Positions 51,215 to 62,231 of a DNA stretch of 64,000 nt are shown here, piece by piece (the stretch's first letter is position 1; each line of letters begins with the position of its first letter). The stretch comes from Viola odorata. Lineage: Eukaryota > Streptophyta > Magnoliopsida > Malpighiales > Violaceae. The notes under the pieces are model-generated. The model made no database searches and had not been told where the DNA came from. It saw only the letters and a program-made list of their open reading frames with translations. The stretch covers positions 36,054,040-36,118,039 of the forward strand of contig OY829546.1 in the NCBI GenBank assembly GCA_963691705.1. Reading direction: 5' to 3'. The position numbers and the translations under genes were made by a program.

Positions 51215-52035
51215 GAAGGGTGTCATGAGTGAAAATCCTATCCTTGTGACAACCGCTCCTGATTAGACGACTCACTAAGACGATGCACGCCCTAACACAC
51301 ATAAAGATTCAACGCCGGGAGTGAAAATCCTATCCTTATGACAACCATGCTAACATAGACGGCTCATTAAGACGAGGCAGGCCCCGGCACCCCCGGAAGT
51401 GAAAATCCTATCCTTGTGACAACCGTGCTAACATAAATGGCTCACTAAGACGAGGCACGCTCCGAGGAAAATGAAGACTCCGCCCTGGAAGTGAAAATCC
51501 TATCCTTGTGATGGTCGTGCTAACACAGACGTCTCACTAAGACGAGGTACACTCTAGGGAAGTGAGGACTCAACACCTGGAAGTGAAAATTCTATCCTTG
51601 TGACAACCGCTCCTGATCAGACGGCTCACTAAGACGAGGCACTCTCCAGGCCAACTGTAGTAACATGAGACACGAGTACTGCCCCAGCAAGTAATCGGAC
51701 GACAAATACCCGGTGAAGTGAGGCTGGAAGAGCAACGCCCCGATAAAGTAATTCCCAAATTCAACACCGGAAGTGAAAATCCTATCCTTATGACAACCGT
51801 GCTAACATAGATGGCTCATTAAGATGAGGCACGCCCCGGCACCCCTAGAAGTGAAAATCCTATCCTTGTGACGGTCGTGCTAACACAGGCGCCTCACTAA
51901 GATGTGGCACGCTCCAGGGAAGTAAGGACTGAACACCTGGAAGTGAAAATCCTATCCTTGTGATGACCGTGCTAACACAGACGCCTTACTAAGACGAGGC
52001 ACGCTCCAGGCCAACTGTTGTAACACGAGATACGG
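51215..52035 (+). repeat. Tandem repeats after pol in the Retand-like element (about 75-95 bp)
   Basis: GTGAAAATCCTATCCTTGTG followed by ACAACCGTGCTAACA and GGCTCACTAAGACGAGGCAC recurs at about 51230, 51321, 51399, 51489, 51581, 51771, 51848 and 51944. Units are similar but not identical and one interval (51620-51770) is longer. The position, directly after integrase, matches the amplified tandem repeat known in Retand elements. Confidence 0.85.
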
Positions 52036-52154
52036 GTACTACCTCAACAAGTAACCGGATGACAAATACTTGGTGAAGGGAAGTTGGAAGAGTAATGCCC
52101 CGACTTTGCTGAATAATAAAGTAATGCCCTGGCGAGGCCAGAATCAGCAAGGCT

Positions 52155-52350
52155 GAATTGATCCTCCCTAGCAACATCAAAGGGACGACATTAATATATC
52201 CTCCCTAGCAACATTAAAGGGACGACGTTGATATATCCTCCCTAGCAACATTAAAGGGATGGCATTGATCTATTCCCCAGGCAGCACTAAAGGGGTGATG
52301 ATATGATGATTTCAAGAGGTCTTTCCCTCTGTACCGCTAAAGGGGCGTCA
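52155..52350 (+). repeat. Short tandem repeats (about 40 bp) following the first tract
   Basis: CTCCCTAGCAACATTAAAGG followed by GACGACGTTGATATATC occurs three times nearly exactly (52165-52280), then two degenerate versions ending in CACTAAAGGGG and CGCTAAAGGGG. Confidence 0.75.
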
Positions 52351-52975
52351 ACTATACTATATACAAGAATTGATTCCTAACTCTTGTTAAAGAGAAATGC
52401 AAGGAGAAAGTAATGTGAAGAATCCTACATCAATAAGCGTTATATGGTATGAATCAAATTATTGTGTCCCTCTCAAAAGGAGAGGATATTGGAGCTCATT
52501 ATTATGTGTGATTCATGAGGAAGATCTTTTTATCACCACGGAATCTTTATTGTTGGCAAAAGGATTTGCCTGTGGGAATATTTCTCCTCTTCTATCGACA
52601 TGTTTTCAAAGTCAGAAAGATATTATCTTATTATATCTGCATATCTTCAAAGGGAGAAATAGTTTAATATCCCCTCATGCGACATGTCGGTGCTCTCGTG
52701 GAGAGTCGAAAATAGTTTATCTTGAAGTTATGTTGTTAAGGCCACGACAACTAAACCTTCAAATAAGGTACGATAATAATAACATTTCAATTTTAATGGT
52801 ATCACTAACTATATTATGACAGAAATATTGTGAAAGGAGAATTGACAACTGAAATTCCGAGTAAAAGGGAGCAATAACTGTTCAAGGCCACAATACCATT
52901 ACAAAAATTCCAAACATCCTTAAGGATGGGCAAAAGTGTGCCAGTAACAAAAAACAAAAAGTCAGAGCATAACGC
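52351..52975. other. Region with one unrecognised ORF
   Basis: A 140-codon plus-strand ORF (52397-52819) lies here. It resembles no protein I know, has no repeat or domain pattern, and lies in the untranslated 3' part of a decayed retroelement, so I treat it as chance. No other structure was seen. Confidence 0.45.
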
Positions 52976-55322
52976 TCATGGAGGAGCCACCGCATCATCT
53001 CTCTCTTGCTCAGCGGCCTTACTTGCATAGAAGTCCTTGTCGGATATATTATTGGCCTTCTCCAAATACAACTGAGAAAGATCATCAAAGTGGAGGGCAT
53101 TTGCTCCGTAGCGTATCATGAAAGCATCCGCAATGAGCCCTGCCCCCTCTCGCATGTACCAGCGACATTTCTCACTAGATAGGCTAAGCTCCGCGGATAA
53201 CTCTGCGTTCCTGCGCCTCTCCGCCTCTAACTCGGCGTTAAGAGTAGCATTCCTAGCTTCCTCCTCAGAAAGACGCGTCCCTAGAGCGACCCCTTTCTGC
53301 TTCTCTTTATCCAGGGAGAGTCTAGCATTCTCCGCTTCCTTCCTGGCATCCTCTGCTTCCTTCCTGGCAGTTGTCAAATCGTCTAATAGACCTTGACACT
53401 CGCTCGTCAGTCAGTCTATCTCTCCTTGCTTTTCTACGGCTGTCCTTGTGCTATCCTCATCCCAATAGTTAAGATTGAAAAACGAAGAGAATAACTGAGA
53501 ACGGAGGAGATTTACACGCTCCTGACGACTTTTGGCCAAAAACACATCTCTTTCCCCTTTATGAGACATTAGTCGAGCCGCCAAAAGAGATGAACATGCG
53601 AGAGCGTTATCATCGCCCTCAGCACAAAAAAACGGCAAGGCTTCCTCTCGTAAGGCACCCAGATTGACTTGGTGGGTGACAGGCCCAGAGGGAGCAAACG
53701 TGCTTAAACCAACCATTAAACCAGGAGCAACATTATCCCTTCCCTTGAGAGATGGGGACTGGAGGAACCTCCCAGGTCATGCGCAAAAGGCCCAGGACCA
53801 GCAAACGCCTCAAAATCGGGGCCCATCACCTCCGAAGAGAAGTCCATGGGGATAGAGGAGGAGTGAAGAGGAGAGTTTTTAGCAAAAGGATGAAAGTCCC
53901 TATCCATGTTAGCACCCCCAGGAGATTCATGAAATGGACCACCTTCTATGGTGACTCTCGGGGGAGAGATAACAACGGATGATGCCTGACCAATAGGACT
54001 ACCCTAAAGGTCATGGCGAGCCTTCTTCTTACGGCCCTCAAGAAAATTTGTGAAGTTCGTGTTCATGTTGGAAGGGGTATGAGCGGAAACAGTACATGCC
54101 TCATAAAAGAACAAAATACGCTGAAAAGATGATGAAAGAAGAAAAGGAAATGATATGGATGAAGAATGAAAATACCTGACCAGATGAAGAAACTATTGGC
54201 ACTCCCGTGGGAACAACACCAACAATTGTCACTTCTGAGGAAGTAACACTTTGGAGAGGAGCAGAATGCACTCTGCCTCTACTTCTACTTTTCTTTCTCC
54301 TTACCACGCGAACTCGGAAGGAAGACGCTTGACTGGTATCAACGGTAGCGGCAACCTCTTGAAGAGGCGGGGGATCAGATCAACAGTAACTGCAGTGGTA
54401 GCAGCAGTAGTAGCGGTAGCAGTGGCGGCTGCAGTGGTGACAGTAGTGGCAGCGATAGTAGCGACATCGGCAACGACTGCTTTTTCTCTTTGCTGCTGGG
54501 CCCTTCTCTTTTTTCTTCTGATATATTCTAGCTCCCAACCAGGCGGAGGCACTGTATATCAGCAGAATAATGTCAGTGTTAGTATTTCTCTATGAAATAA
54601 AGAAAATGGGTCAAATACTCACCAACAAGGCAAGCGAGAACATCCACCCCGTTGGCCACATCACGGGTGTCAACGCTAAAGTTTAATTCGAGGAGTTTCT
54701 GTAGCCAGCTGTCCTCCGGTGAAGAAAGTGGTTTTCTACCACCCCAGGCTCCATCCTTAATAACATGATTAAAACCCGTCCTCCACCAGGGAACAGGCAG
54801 ATCAACAAAAAAAAATCCTTCTTTCCAACTAGCAATGGAAGACTCGAGGTGCATGAGTTTCCAGGTGAATGGTTTCAGTGACTCGTCGTCGTAATGGGGT
54901 GCTATCGTTATCACCCCTCTACGGGAATACAGTTGAAAAATATTTTGAAGTAACAAAATGGAAGGAGACTCAATTCCCTTAAACCTACACAATTTTATGA
55001 AAGCATAAACAACACAGAGCGCGTTGGGACTCAGTTGGGTGGGGTTCAAATCGAATTGGGTTAACAACTGTTCTATTAATGGGTCGAGAGGAAGTCGGAA
55101 CCCATAGTCGAACATTTTGGCATATAATATCCTACTGTTGTTGGGTAATTCGCTGTTAAGGCGAAGGGATTCAGAAGCGACCTGAATCGAGCAACCATCA
55201 GGAAATTGTGCATTGAATGCATCTAACCCCTGCTGGAGCATGGGCAAGGAGTAGAGAGAAGTTAGGGTATTTTCAATCTTTTCTTCCCTAATAGATTTTT
55301 TAGAACGACGGGTTCTCGCCAT
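52976..55322 (-). pseudogene. Antisense gene A of the Retand-like element: Transposase_28-like domain plus coiled coil
   Basis: Exon 1 (55322-54623, MARTRRSKKSIREEK start) contains YAKMFDYGFRLPLDPLIEQLL and NPTQLSPNALCVVYAF, the pattern of the 'putative gypsy type transposon' domain (Pfam Transposase_28), despite its name not a transposase. It ends at a GTGAGT donor and joins in phase to 54551 (VPPPGWELEYIRRKKRR), an Ala/Thr-rich segment. Further pieces at 54307-54101, 53716-53411 and 53377-52976 follow; the last two are in one frame separated by a stop and form a charged coiled coil (EAEDARKEAENARL). Such antisense genes are typical of Retand-type elements; their role is unknown. Stops make this copy a probable pseudogene. 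Confidence 0.7.
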
Positions 55323-55978
55323 GATTAAACACAGATGAGAAAGTAAAAAGAGAAAATAGAAATAAGTGTACCTTCGCTAAGAACGCAAGGAATCCCAGAC
55401 AGAGGAGGAAGAAAAATGCAAGTCGCTGTTTGAAGTGGTGTTGTGTAGGGAAAGAGATAAAAAAGAAAAATGGAGGCGCGGGGAAAGTTATATACAACCC
55501 TAAAGGGGTTGAGAGACGCAACCAGTGGGCAATAGACACATGGAAAAGTGGCGTGTTAGAAAAAACGACACGCGCGAGGGATGCAACCTTTGAAAATGGA
55601 AAAATGCTTCAGTTCTTGTTACTCCCTACGGGCATTTGGTTCAAACGCCTCCCAGAAAGAGAGACACGTGTCTTTTCTCACCATGACTCCTTTAATCACA
55701 TTAATGAGGGGATTTCTAGCATTTAATGCTCTAAAAAGTAGCTCCAACTTTAGCACGTGATCTCAGAGAAAGCTCGAGACAACGCCAATAATAGCGATAC
55801 GGGAGCAAACAGGTGTTAACAGACATGATAAGCGTTAATAACAAAATACACGGAAATTCAAGATCTACAAAAGGGAAGTAACGCTTCGCAGTATACGCGT
55901 TATTAAAAAACAAATAGCGTTAAATAGTTTTATGGTACAACATCTTGAAAAATAAAGGGAAAGTGAACAAGAATGTAA
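55323..55978 (-). promoter_or_regulatory. Upstream region of antisense gene A
   Basis: On the minus strand GGGTTGTATATAACTTTCC (about 55484-55502) supplies a TATA-like box roughly 165 bp before the gene A start. This suggests an own promoter opposite to the element's sense transcription. The remaining part up to gene B has no coding signal. Confidence 0.45.
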
Positions 55979-58000
55979 TCAAGCTCGAGACAAGTCCCGA
56001 TAGCGGTCAATCATCCGAAGACAGGAATCTTCAAGCGTTGTCGCCATCATCGGGGAAGTGTAATCGGCAATCTTAGCTGGATCGGAAGAGCTACTCCCAT
56101 GGTAATCTGCAAAACCAGAGTTAAAGGCCTGCATAACCTTCTTCTTCCACCACTCTATCTTCAGTGGGACCCTGGCAAGCTCCTCGTCTCGGGCTAATAT
56201 TTCTTCATGAAGGAGAAAGTTGTTCTTCTTCTCTGTCAGTAATTTTGCCTCCAAAACACCGACATGGGCTTTCCCTTTGGATCTCTCTCTTCTCAACTCC
56301 TTCTGGGTTTCATTCTGGAGTTGCGTTATCAACTTCACTTGGCTTAACGCTCGGTCCAGCTGTACCTTTTGAGCGTGCACCGTAGTGGAAAGATCTTGCA
56401 ACTGGCTTTCATAAACCTCGACTGTGTAGTCCAAATAATGGAAGATGTCTAAAGAATCATTCATGACGCGCGCATATCGAGCTTTTTGAGAAAGTTGTAG
56501 AAATTTCTCCCTTTCCTTAGAAAGACTCATCATCTCGCCTATCAAAGATGACGTTAATTCATCTCCTGTGAAAGGGTTTGATACCCCTGCGATGCGGAGC
56601 CCATCAACGCCAGGCCCTATCAAGTCTAGTTGATGGGATGGGATCCCCTTTGGACCTTGAGAAGAGAGATTAACCGTTAGGGTCGGAGAAGAACCTGTAC
56701 CCAAACCATCTGCTCTAGTAACGGAAGTGAAAAACAACCGTTGAGGGGCCTTCAGTAACGGTTCAGAAGATGAATTCACATGGGTAGTTGTCATCACCAC
56801 GTCTGGAATACAGGAAGAAATAAGAGAATCGGGGGCGTTAGCCGGCGGAGGCGAATCTGCTACCAAGGGAACTCTAGCGGTAGAGGGGGGAGTGACAACT
56901 GTCACCTCAGGAACCTTGGTCGTTTGAGAAGAACTCGCCATAGTAGAAATGTCGACCCTAACGGGGGGACCTCGTCAGCATCTCCGGAAGAAACCCCAAT
57001 CGCCTGCCCACTTTTCTCTATTCTGAGTTTCTTTCGTTGGGCGGCAGAGGCTTGACGAAGACCTGTGTCAGTATCCATCTCCTCGCTATCGCTGTCGACT
57101 AGTCTAGTTATGGGTGGGCCCAAATTAACTCCTTTGCCCCGAACTGGTAGCTAATTTTCGAGAAAACGTGATGTTTGGGCAGAAACACCCCATCCCCTTC
57201 CTGCGACCATTTTAGTTCTCCTTTTCTTTAACGGGACATCCTGACGACTGGAGCTCCCAGATGGCGGAGAAGCCGGTAGTGTTTGAAGCGGTACCACATT
57301 CAGGGAGCGTTATTCCCTCCGGATGATTGGCCCTCAATGTTTCCTGCCAATAAACTATGTCAGAACGCAAGCCAAATCAGAGTGATAACGTGAAAATGGT
57401 GAAACTCACCTATAACGCACTCTTCCAAGTGTCTGTACAGAGCAAACTCCCGAATACGGAAGGACGTCTCTATCTCTAGCAGGGCGTTAGCCTGAGCCAA
57501 CTCGTCTCTAGATAACACTACTGGTTTTACCCAGACTGCATGAACGCGTCATTCCACCTCGGGGTAATATCGACCAGACAATTACGACACTCTAGGCTAA
57601 GAAATTTGCGGAATAAATTGATGGACGGAATGAAGATACCTTTCGTCTCGCAAGCACGAAGAAAGGCATAAATCCCACACCAGGAAGAAGGAGTTATCTG
57701 AGCCAGATTAACATCACACCGACGCAGCAATTTCTATACAGAACTATGAACAGGAAGACGAAAGCCATAAAGGAACATCTTTAAATATACCATCCTATAG
57801 TTTCCCCACAAGGGACCATGCAGTCGTAGATCCTTCTCAGGGAGAATGACGGAATAACCAGGGGGGAAAGAGATACCGTGGCCCTCTAATTCAGCCTTGA
57901 GAATCGTTTCACAAGAAAAAATACTGGGAGTTTTATCGACTTCTGGATCTAAGGGTCTCTGAAAACTCCTAAAAGCTCTAGCCCTACGCATAGTGAACAA
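55979..58000 (-). pseudogene. Antisense gene B of the Retand-like element: second Transposase_28-like gene
   Basis: The 5' part (58000-57527) reads MFTMRRARAFRSFQRP, then VYLKMFLYGFRLP, one in-frame TAG (57731-57733), and LAQITPSSWCGIYAFLRACE, aligning with the gene A domain order (MFDYGFRLP ... PNALCVVYAF). A middle piece lies at 57123-56902. The 3' part (56941-55979, 320 codons) has a Ser/Thr/Pro-rich start and a long coiled coil (residues about 150-270). It is thus a diverged paralogue of gene A in the same orientation. The internal stop and separated frames indicate decay, although introns could explain some gaps. Confidence 0.65.
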
Positions 58001-58492
58001 GCGAAAAGAAAATCTGAAGAAGATGGAGTGAAATACCTTGAAAAAGAAGAATTACAGACGAGTCAGCGGTGGACGGCTGACGAGAGAGGAATCCTTCGCG
58101 AGAAAGCAGAATGACAAGAAAAAGGGAAATTTGAAATGAGGCAACAAGAGTAAGGAAGAAGAAGCAGTCTCCTTTTAAAGGGTTAAATTCCACCGCATTA
58201 ATTAAGTGACCTATCGCCTGAAGACGCGTGTAGAGAAAGAAGCCACGTGGAGTCATAATAAAGAGAATTTAAGACCAAGCAGTTACTAGTCACGTCTTTT
58301 CAAGGAGCAGTTAATTTTGACCGGGGCAGACGGTTATGGAGTAATCGTTTCAAAGTAAATGACAGATTCGTGTTAGCTACTAAAGAAAATGGGAGAAAAC
58401 GCGAAAGCGGTAGCCAAGGATAGTTGCAAATAATTCATAATAGCCATACAACATCTACAAAGCGTTAGACATACATACTAATTGTTGATACC
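58001..58492 (-). other. Upstream region of antisense gene B, ending at the Ogre-like LTR
   Basis: On the minus strand CCTTTAAAAGGAGACTGC (near 58166-58183) could be a TATA-like element for gene B. No 3' LTR of the Retand-like element is found before the Ogre-like LTR begins at 58493. Confidence 0.4.
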
Positions 58493-61400
58493 CGAATTTT
58501 GACGCCATTTTTAATTAATTTTAGCATTTCTGTCATTTTAGTTAATTGACTGTCATTTTTAATTAATTTACTGTCCTTAGCATTTTTCAATTTTCATCGC
58601 ATTTTTATCGTCGTCGTTAGCATCGTCAGCGTTCGAAATCACATTTTTATTTGTTCGCCACGTATTTTCATTATTATTATCATTAATATTTTAACCTTAA
58701 AAATCGCATTTTTAATTATCCGTCAGTCATTTGCTAGTTTTTTCTTCGTTTTAGGTCATCACACGAATTTTAGGATTTTTAGTATTTTGTCACATTTTTT
58801 AGCATTTTTATTTTTTTATTATTATTTTTGTTCGAGCTTTTATTGGACCTGAGTAAGTTCGCTCGGACGATAGCTCGAATTTAGAATGTTTTCCATCAAC
58901 TAGTTCCTACCCTTTTTTATGTTCACACCGGCCTACAGCGTTTCGCATATTTTTCGTCATAACGTCATTTATTTTTCGTCCGAACGTTTCATGTTTCTGA
59001 ACGAGAAAATAAACACGTTAAACAAAAAATTCTCGTCATTCGTTGTAGACGGTTAAACTCGCCGTATTTTTCTCTACGCGCTGGCACTTTCGGCTCGAAA
59101 ATTCGGAACGTTTGTTCGCAAAATCGGCTCGAGGCCATTTAAATAAACTAAAGGGCCATTTGATCATGGCCGTTGATCTGGTCAACCAAGGAAAGTCAAC
59201 CAGATCAACGACCCTTGAATTAATGTGCATGGTGCACATGAATAGCGTGGGCGTGAACCAGCAGCGGAGCAGGCCACCGAGCAGCCTGCTCCCGACGTCC
59301 TGTCCCGTCCTTCATCATCACAACGCCGTAGACCTGCCATCACGACAACCCTAGCTCCACCACCTCGACGTTCGGCCTAGCCACGCGCAACACCGCGTCC
59401 TTCACCCATGCGATCGAGTGCCTATAAAAAGGCCCCTGCCTTTAACGTAAAATGGTCACCAATTCACCCAAGCAAGCCTTGCTTCTTCTCCCTTGATAGA
59501 TTGCTCATTTTGATCGATAATCGTCACTAGTTCAAGCTTTCCCGTAAGCTTTCTTTTTCAAGCTTTTCTTTAGTTTTCATGCGCTTTTCTTTCTTTAATT
59601 AGTTAAATGTTTTTTTGATCAAATAAACTGTTTATTTTTATGCCAATAATTCATATACATGCTATAGATTAAATATATACTTTTAATTTGATTAATCGTT
59701 AGCTAAATCTCGCGAATTAATTAGTTTTCGATAATTAACGGTTTCCTCATTTTTTCGAAATTAAACTCGGCACGTTTTAAATTAAAATTCAAGGTTCGTA
59801 CGGTCGAGAAGCCGTCGAGGAGACGAGCATCTCAGTACGAAGATCTTTCAAAACAGCCACCTGTGGCCGGAGCTTGGCCGCCGGCAGTGGCGCCGACGAC
59901 CAAGGAAGGTGACGATAAATAGTGCCATAATGGCCTATTCATGCGTCAAGGTGATGGGCTTGGCCCATCACCGTGCCTTCCATTTTTTCATGGGTCAGGC
60001 ACTATTCCCGACCTATTTCTCATTTCCTTTCACTTTTTTTAACTGGGCCCAACCCATTTTTTGTTATTTCTGAGATTTCGAATCGCGCTTTCTTTCGTAA
60101 AAATATTTCATATGCTTCGTATGATTATTTTTTCTGACACTTTAATTTTCTATACTTATCAACTGTTTAAATTATTCGCACTCTAGTTTCCGCAATTTAC
60201 TTTCGGCAATTTAAATTCAATTTACCGCCTACATGGTCGGTCGCAAATATCAAACTGTAAAATTTCCGCAATAGCAATTGTTTATTTTCCGCAATCATCA
60301 ACTGTTTATTTTCAGCAATATCAATCATTTAATTTTCTGCAATATCACTTGTCTAATTTTCTGCAATATCAATTATTTATTTTCTGCAATATCACCTGTT
60401 TAATTTTCTGCAATATCCCTTGTTTTATTTCCTGCAAATTATCACTTGTTTTATTTTCTGCAATATCACTTGATTAAATTTCTGCAAATCATCAACTGTT
60501 TCATTTTTTGCAAATCATCATTTAATTTTCCGCAAACAGTCAACTGCTTAAATTTCTGCGAATATCAAATCTTTAATTTCTTCGTCAAATCATCACTTAA
60601 TTTTTCGTCAAATCATCATTTAAATTCTCGCACTTATCAACTGCCATCGTTTAATTTTCGCACCTCATCAAATCAGCATTTAATTTCTCGCACTTGGCAA
60701 ATCAGCATTTAAATTTTCTGCACTTATCAAATCATCACTTAAATTTCCATATGCGTCAAATCATCATTTCTCGCATACATAAAATCAACATTTAAATTTT
60801 CGCACGCACCAAGTCATTATTTAATTCTCGCATGCATATATATTGCTTATTTATTTTTCGAGCTATCACTAACACTCTTATCTTGTAGGTTTTAAATTCA
60901 AGCTTCGCTCAAAATTACGCCTTTCGCTCCCTTTTATTTATTTCAACGCTTTTTTGTAAATATCAATCGTATGCCTGATATATAAAATTGCTAGGATTTA
61001 AAATCAACCCGCATGAACAACGTGTTTAAAGGCTTGCTTAAAAATGTCATGCTCATTTGATTTTAAATTCCGCTTATATTGACTGCATGTATTTGGTGGC
61101 TTCGACCCCACATCGGTTTATCATTTCAAAACTTCTTATTTAATTTGTACTCTGTTAAGCTATCCCTGATAGAATCACATAGTAATTAATTTAATCATGC
61201 ATGGCCCGATGATGAAATAGAGGGCGCTCATTCAGTCTTACGGAAAATTCAGTCCCATCACTACGGTCTGGAATAATCGATCGGTTCAACGATCAATTAT
61301 TCCTGAACGGTCCCGATTGTGGAAAATACTAAAGTGACGATTCCTCTGAGGCCCCCCTTTCAAAACGCATTTTATCAAACACCTCTCTTATCAACCGGTA

Positions 61401-61685
61401 ACCATTTTCGGATGTGACTCGGGTGCCTAACACCTTCCCGAGACCATAATACGACCCTGAACCTTTGTCTGGGGTTCAGACCCTTTTTTTTGTGCCTTTA
61501 GTTTTTTATTTATTATATTTTTATGCCATGACGATTAAGGTTCCCTAAAACCTAGCAACCAAATTAGGGTGGCGATTTCATTGCATGTTGCGAGGCGTCT
61601 GTTTACGCTGAGCATCGTATGGTCTCAAATTTCGTCGTACACTCGCGAATAAAAACTTTTTTTGTTTAATTTTTAGGGCGCGACA
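58493..61685 (+). repeat. LTR of right Ogre-like element (about 3.2 kb)
   Basis: It starts TGTTGATACCCGAATTTTG and ends AGGGCGCGACA. A degenerate series of ATCAACTGTTTATTTTCTGC-type repeats spans about 60160-60850, with one ACCGCCTACATGGTCGGTCG near 60222. It lacks the uniform repeat tracts of the left LTR. A likely TATA box is CCTATAAAAAGGCC at about 59420-59433; the segment TCAACCGGTAACC...CACCTTCCCGAGACC at 61395-61445 is well conserved with the left LTR. Confidence 0.8.
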
Positions 61686-61688
61686 GTT

Positions 61689-61708
61689 TGGCGACTCCAC
61701 TAGGGAAC
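61689..61708 (+). other. Primer binding site, right Ogre-like element
   Basis: TGGCGACTCCACTAGGGAAC starts three bases after the LTR end and matches the left copy with a few differences. Confidence 0.65.
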
Positions 61709-61899
61709 TTGTAGGGTCGGAGTCGGTTTCATTTTTGAGAGGTGTTTTAGTTGTCTATTTACATGCTTTGATAAATTGCTGATCTGTTCATTTATTCACT
61801 TTATCAATTGTCATATACATTTCATAGTGCCCTACACCCCGGGGACAATTACCAAATTAGGAGGGTAGTAGTGACGCCCTAGGACACACGTCTTGGGTA

Positions 61900-62115
61900 G
61901 TGTTCGCCAATCCCAACTCGGATGAACTCCTAAAGCTAGTCGAAAGGTTACACGATTTCGCAAGGAATCGGGACACTGGACGACACTTTAGGGACCTTTT
62001 CATGGTATCATCCGGGAACCGTTCAAGCCAGTTAGAAAAGTCAGAATCAGAACCCCAGCACGTGCATCATAATTATATCTGCTTTGCCATGGTTCTATTT
62101 GTCTTGTTGCCATGA
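61900..62115 (+). CDS. Conserved short leader ORF, right copy
   Basis: This is the counterpart of the minus-strand ORF at 1035-1238. It keeps the blocks NPNSDE, DFARNR, TGRHFRDLFMVSSGN and SESEPQHVHH. Its end differs (FAMVLFVLLP here). Function unknown. Confidence 0.35.
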   Translation: MFANPNSDELLKLVERLHDFARNRDTGRHFRDLFMVSSGNRSSQLEKSESEPQHVHHNYICFAMVLFVLLP

Positions 62116-62231
62116 TCTTTCATTTTTCGTAAATGTTCTGTTATACGAACTGTAAATCTCTTACACGTGCAGGTTACTTTGCATTTAAAATTTTCATTTT
62201 TGTCCCACAGGACCCATTTTGCTCATTCGAT

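Larger units (their letters stand above)
44040..58492 (+). mobile_element. Retand-like Ty3/gypsy (Tat lineage) retrotransposon, decayed
   Basis: Order on the plus strand: LTR, primer site, gag, protease, reverse transcriptase, RNase H regions, integrase, a tandem-repeat tract, then two genes on the opposite strand. This order, with a repeat tract after pol and antisense ORFs near the 3' end, is the known plan of Retand elements in the Tat lineage. Every long frame is broken. The 3' LTR is not in the window: the element is cut at 58492 by the right-hand Ogre-like LTR, and its remainder presumably lies beyond that insertion. Confidence 0.8.

Noticed and set aside
58493..61685. The right and left Ogre-like LTRs as the two ends of one giant element spanning the window
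   Set aside because: They are in opposite orientation, and each is followed outward by its own primer site and ORF1, so both are 5' LTRs of separate elements.
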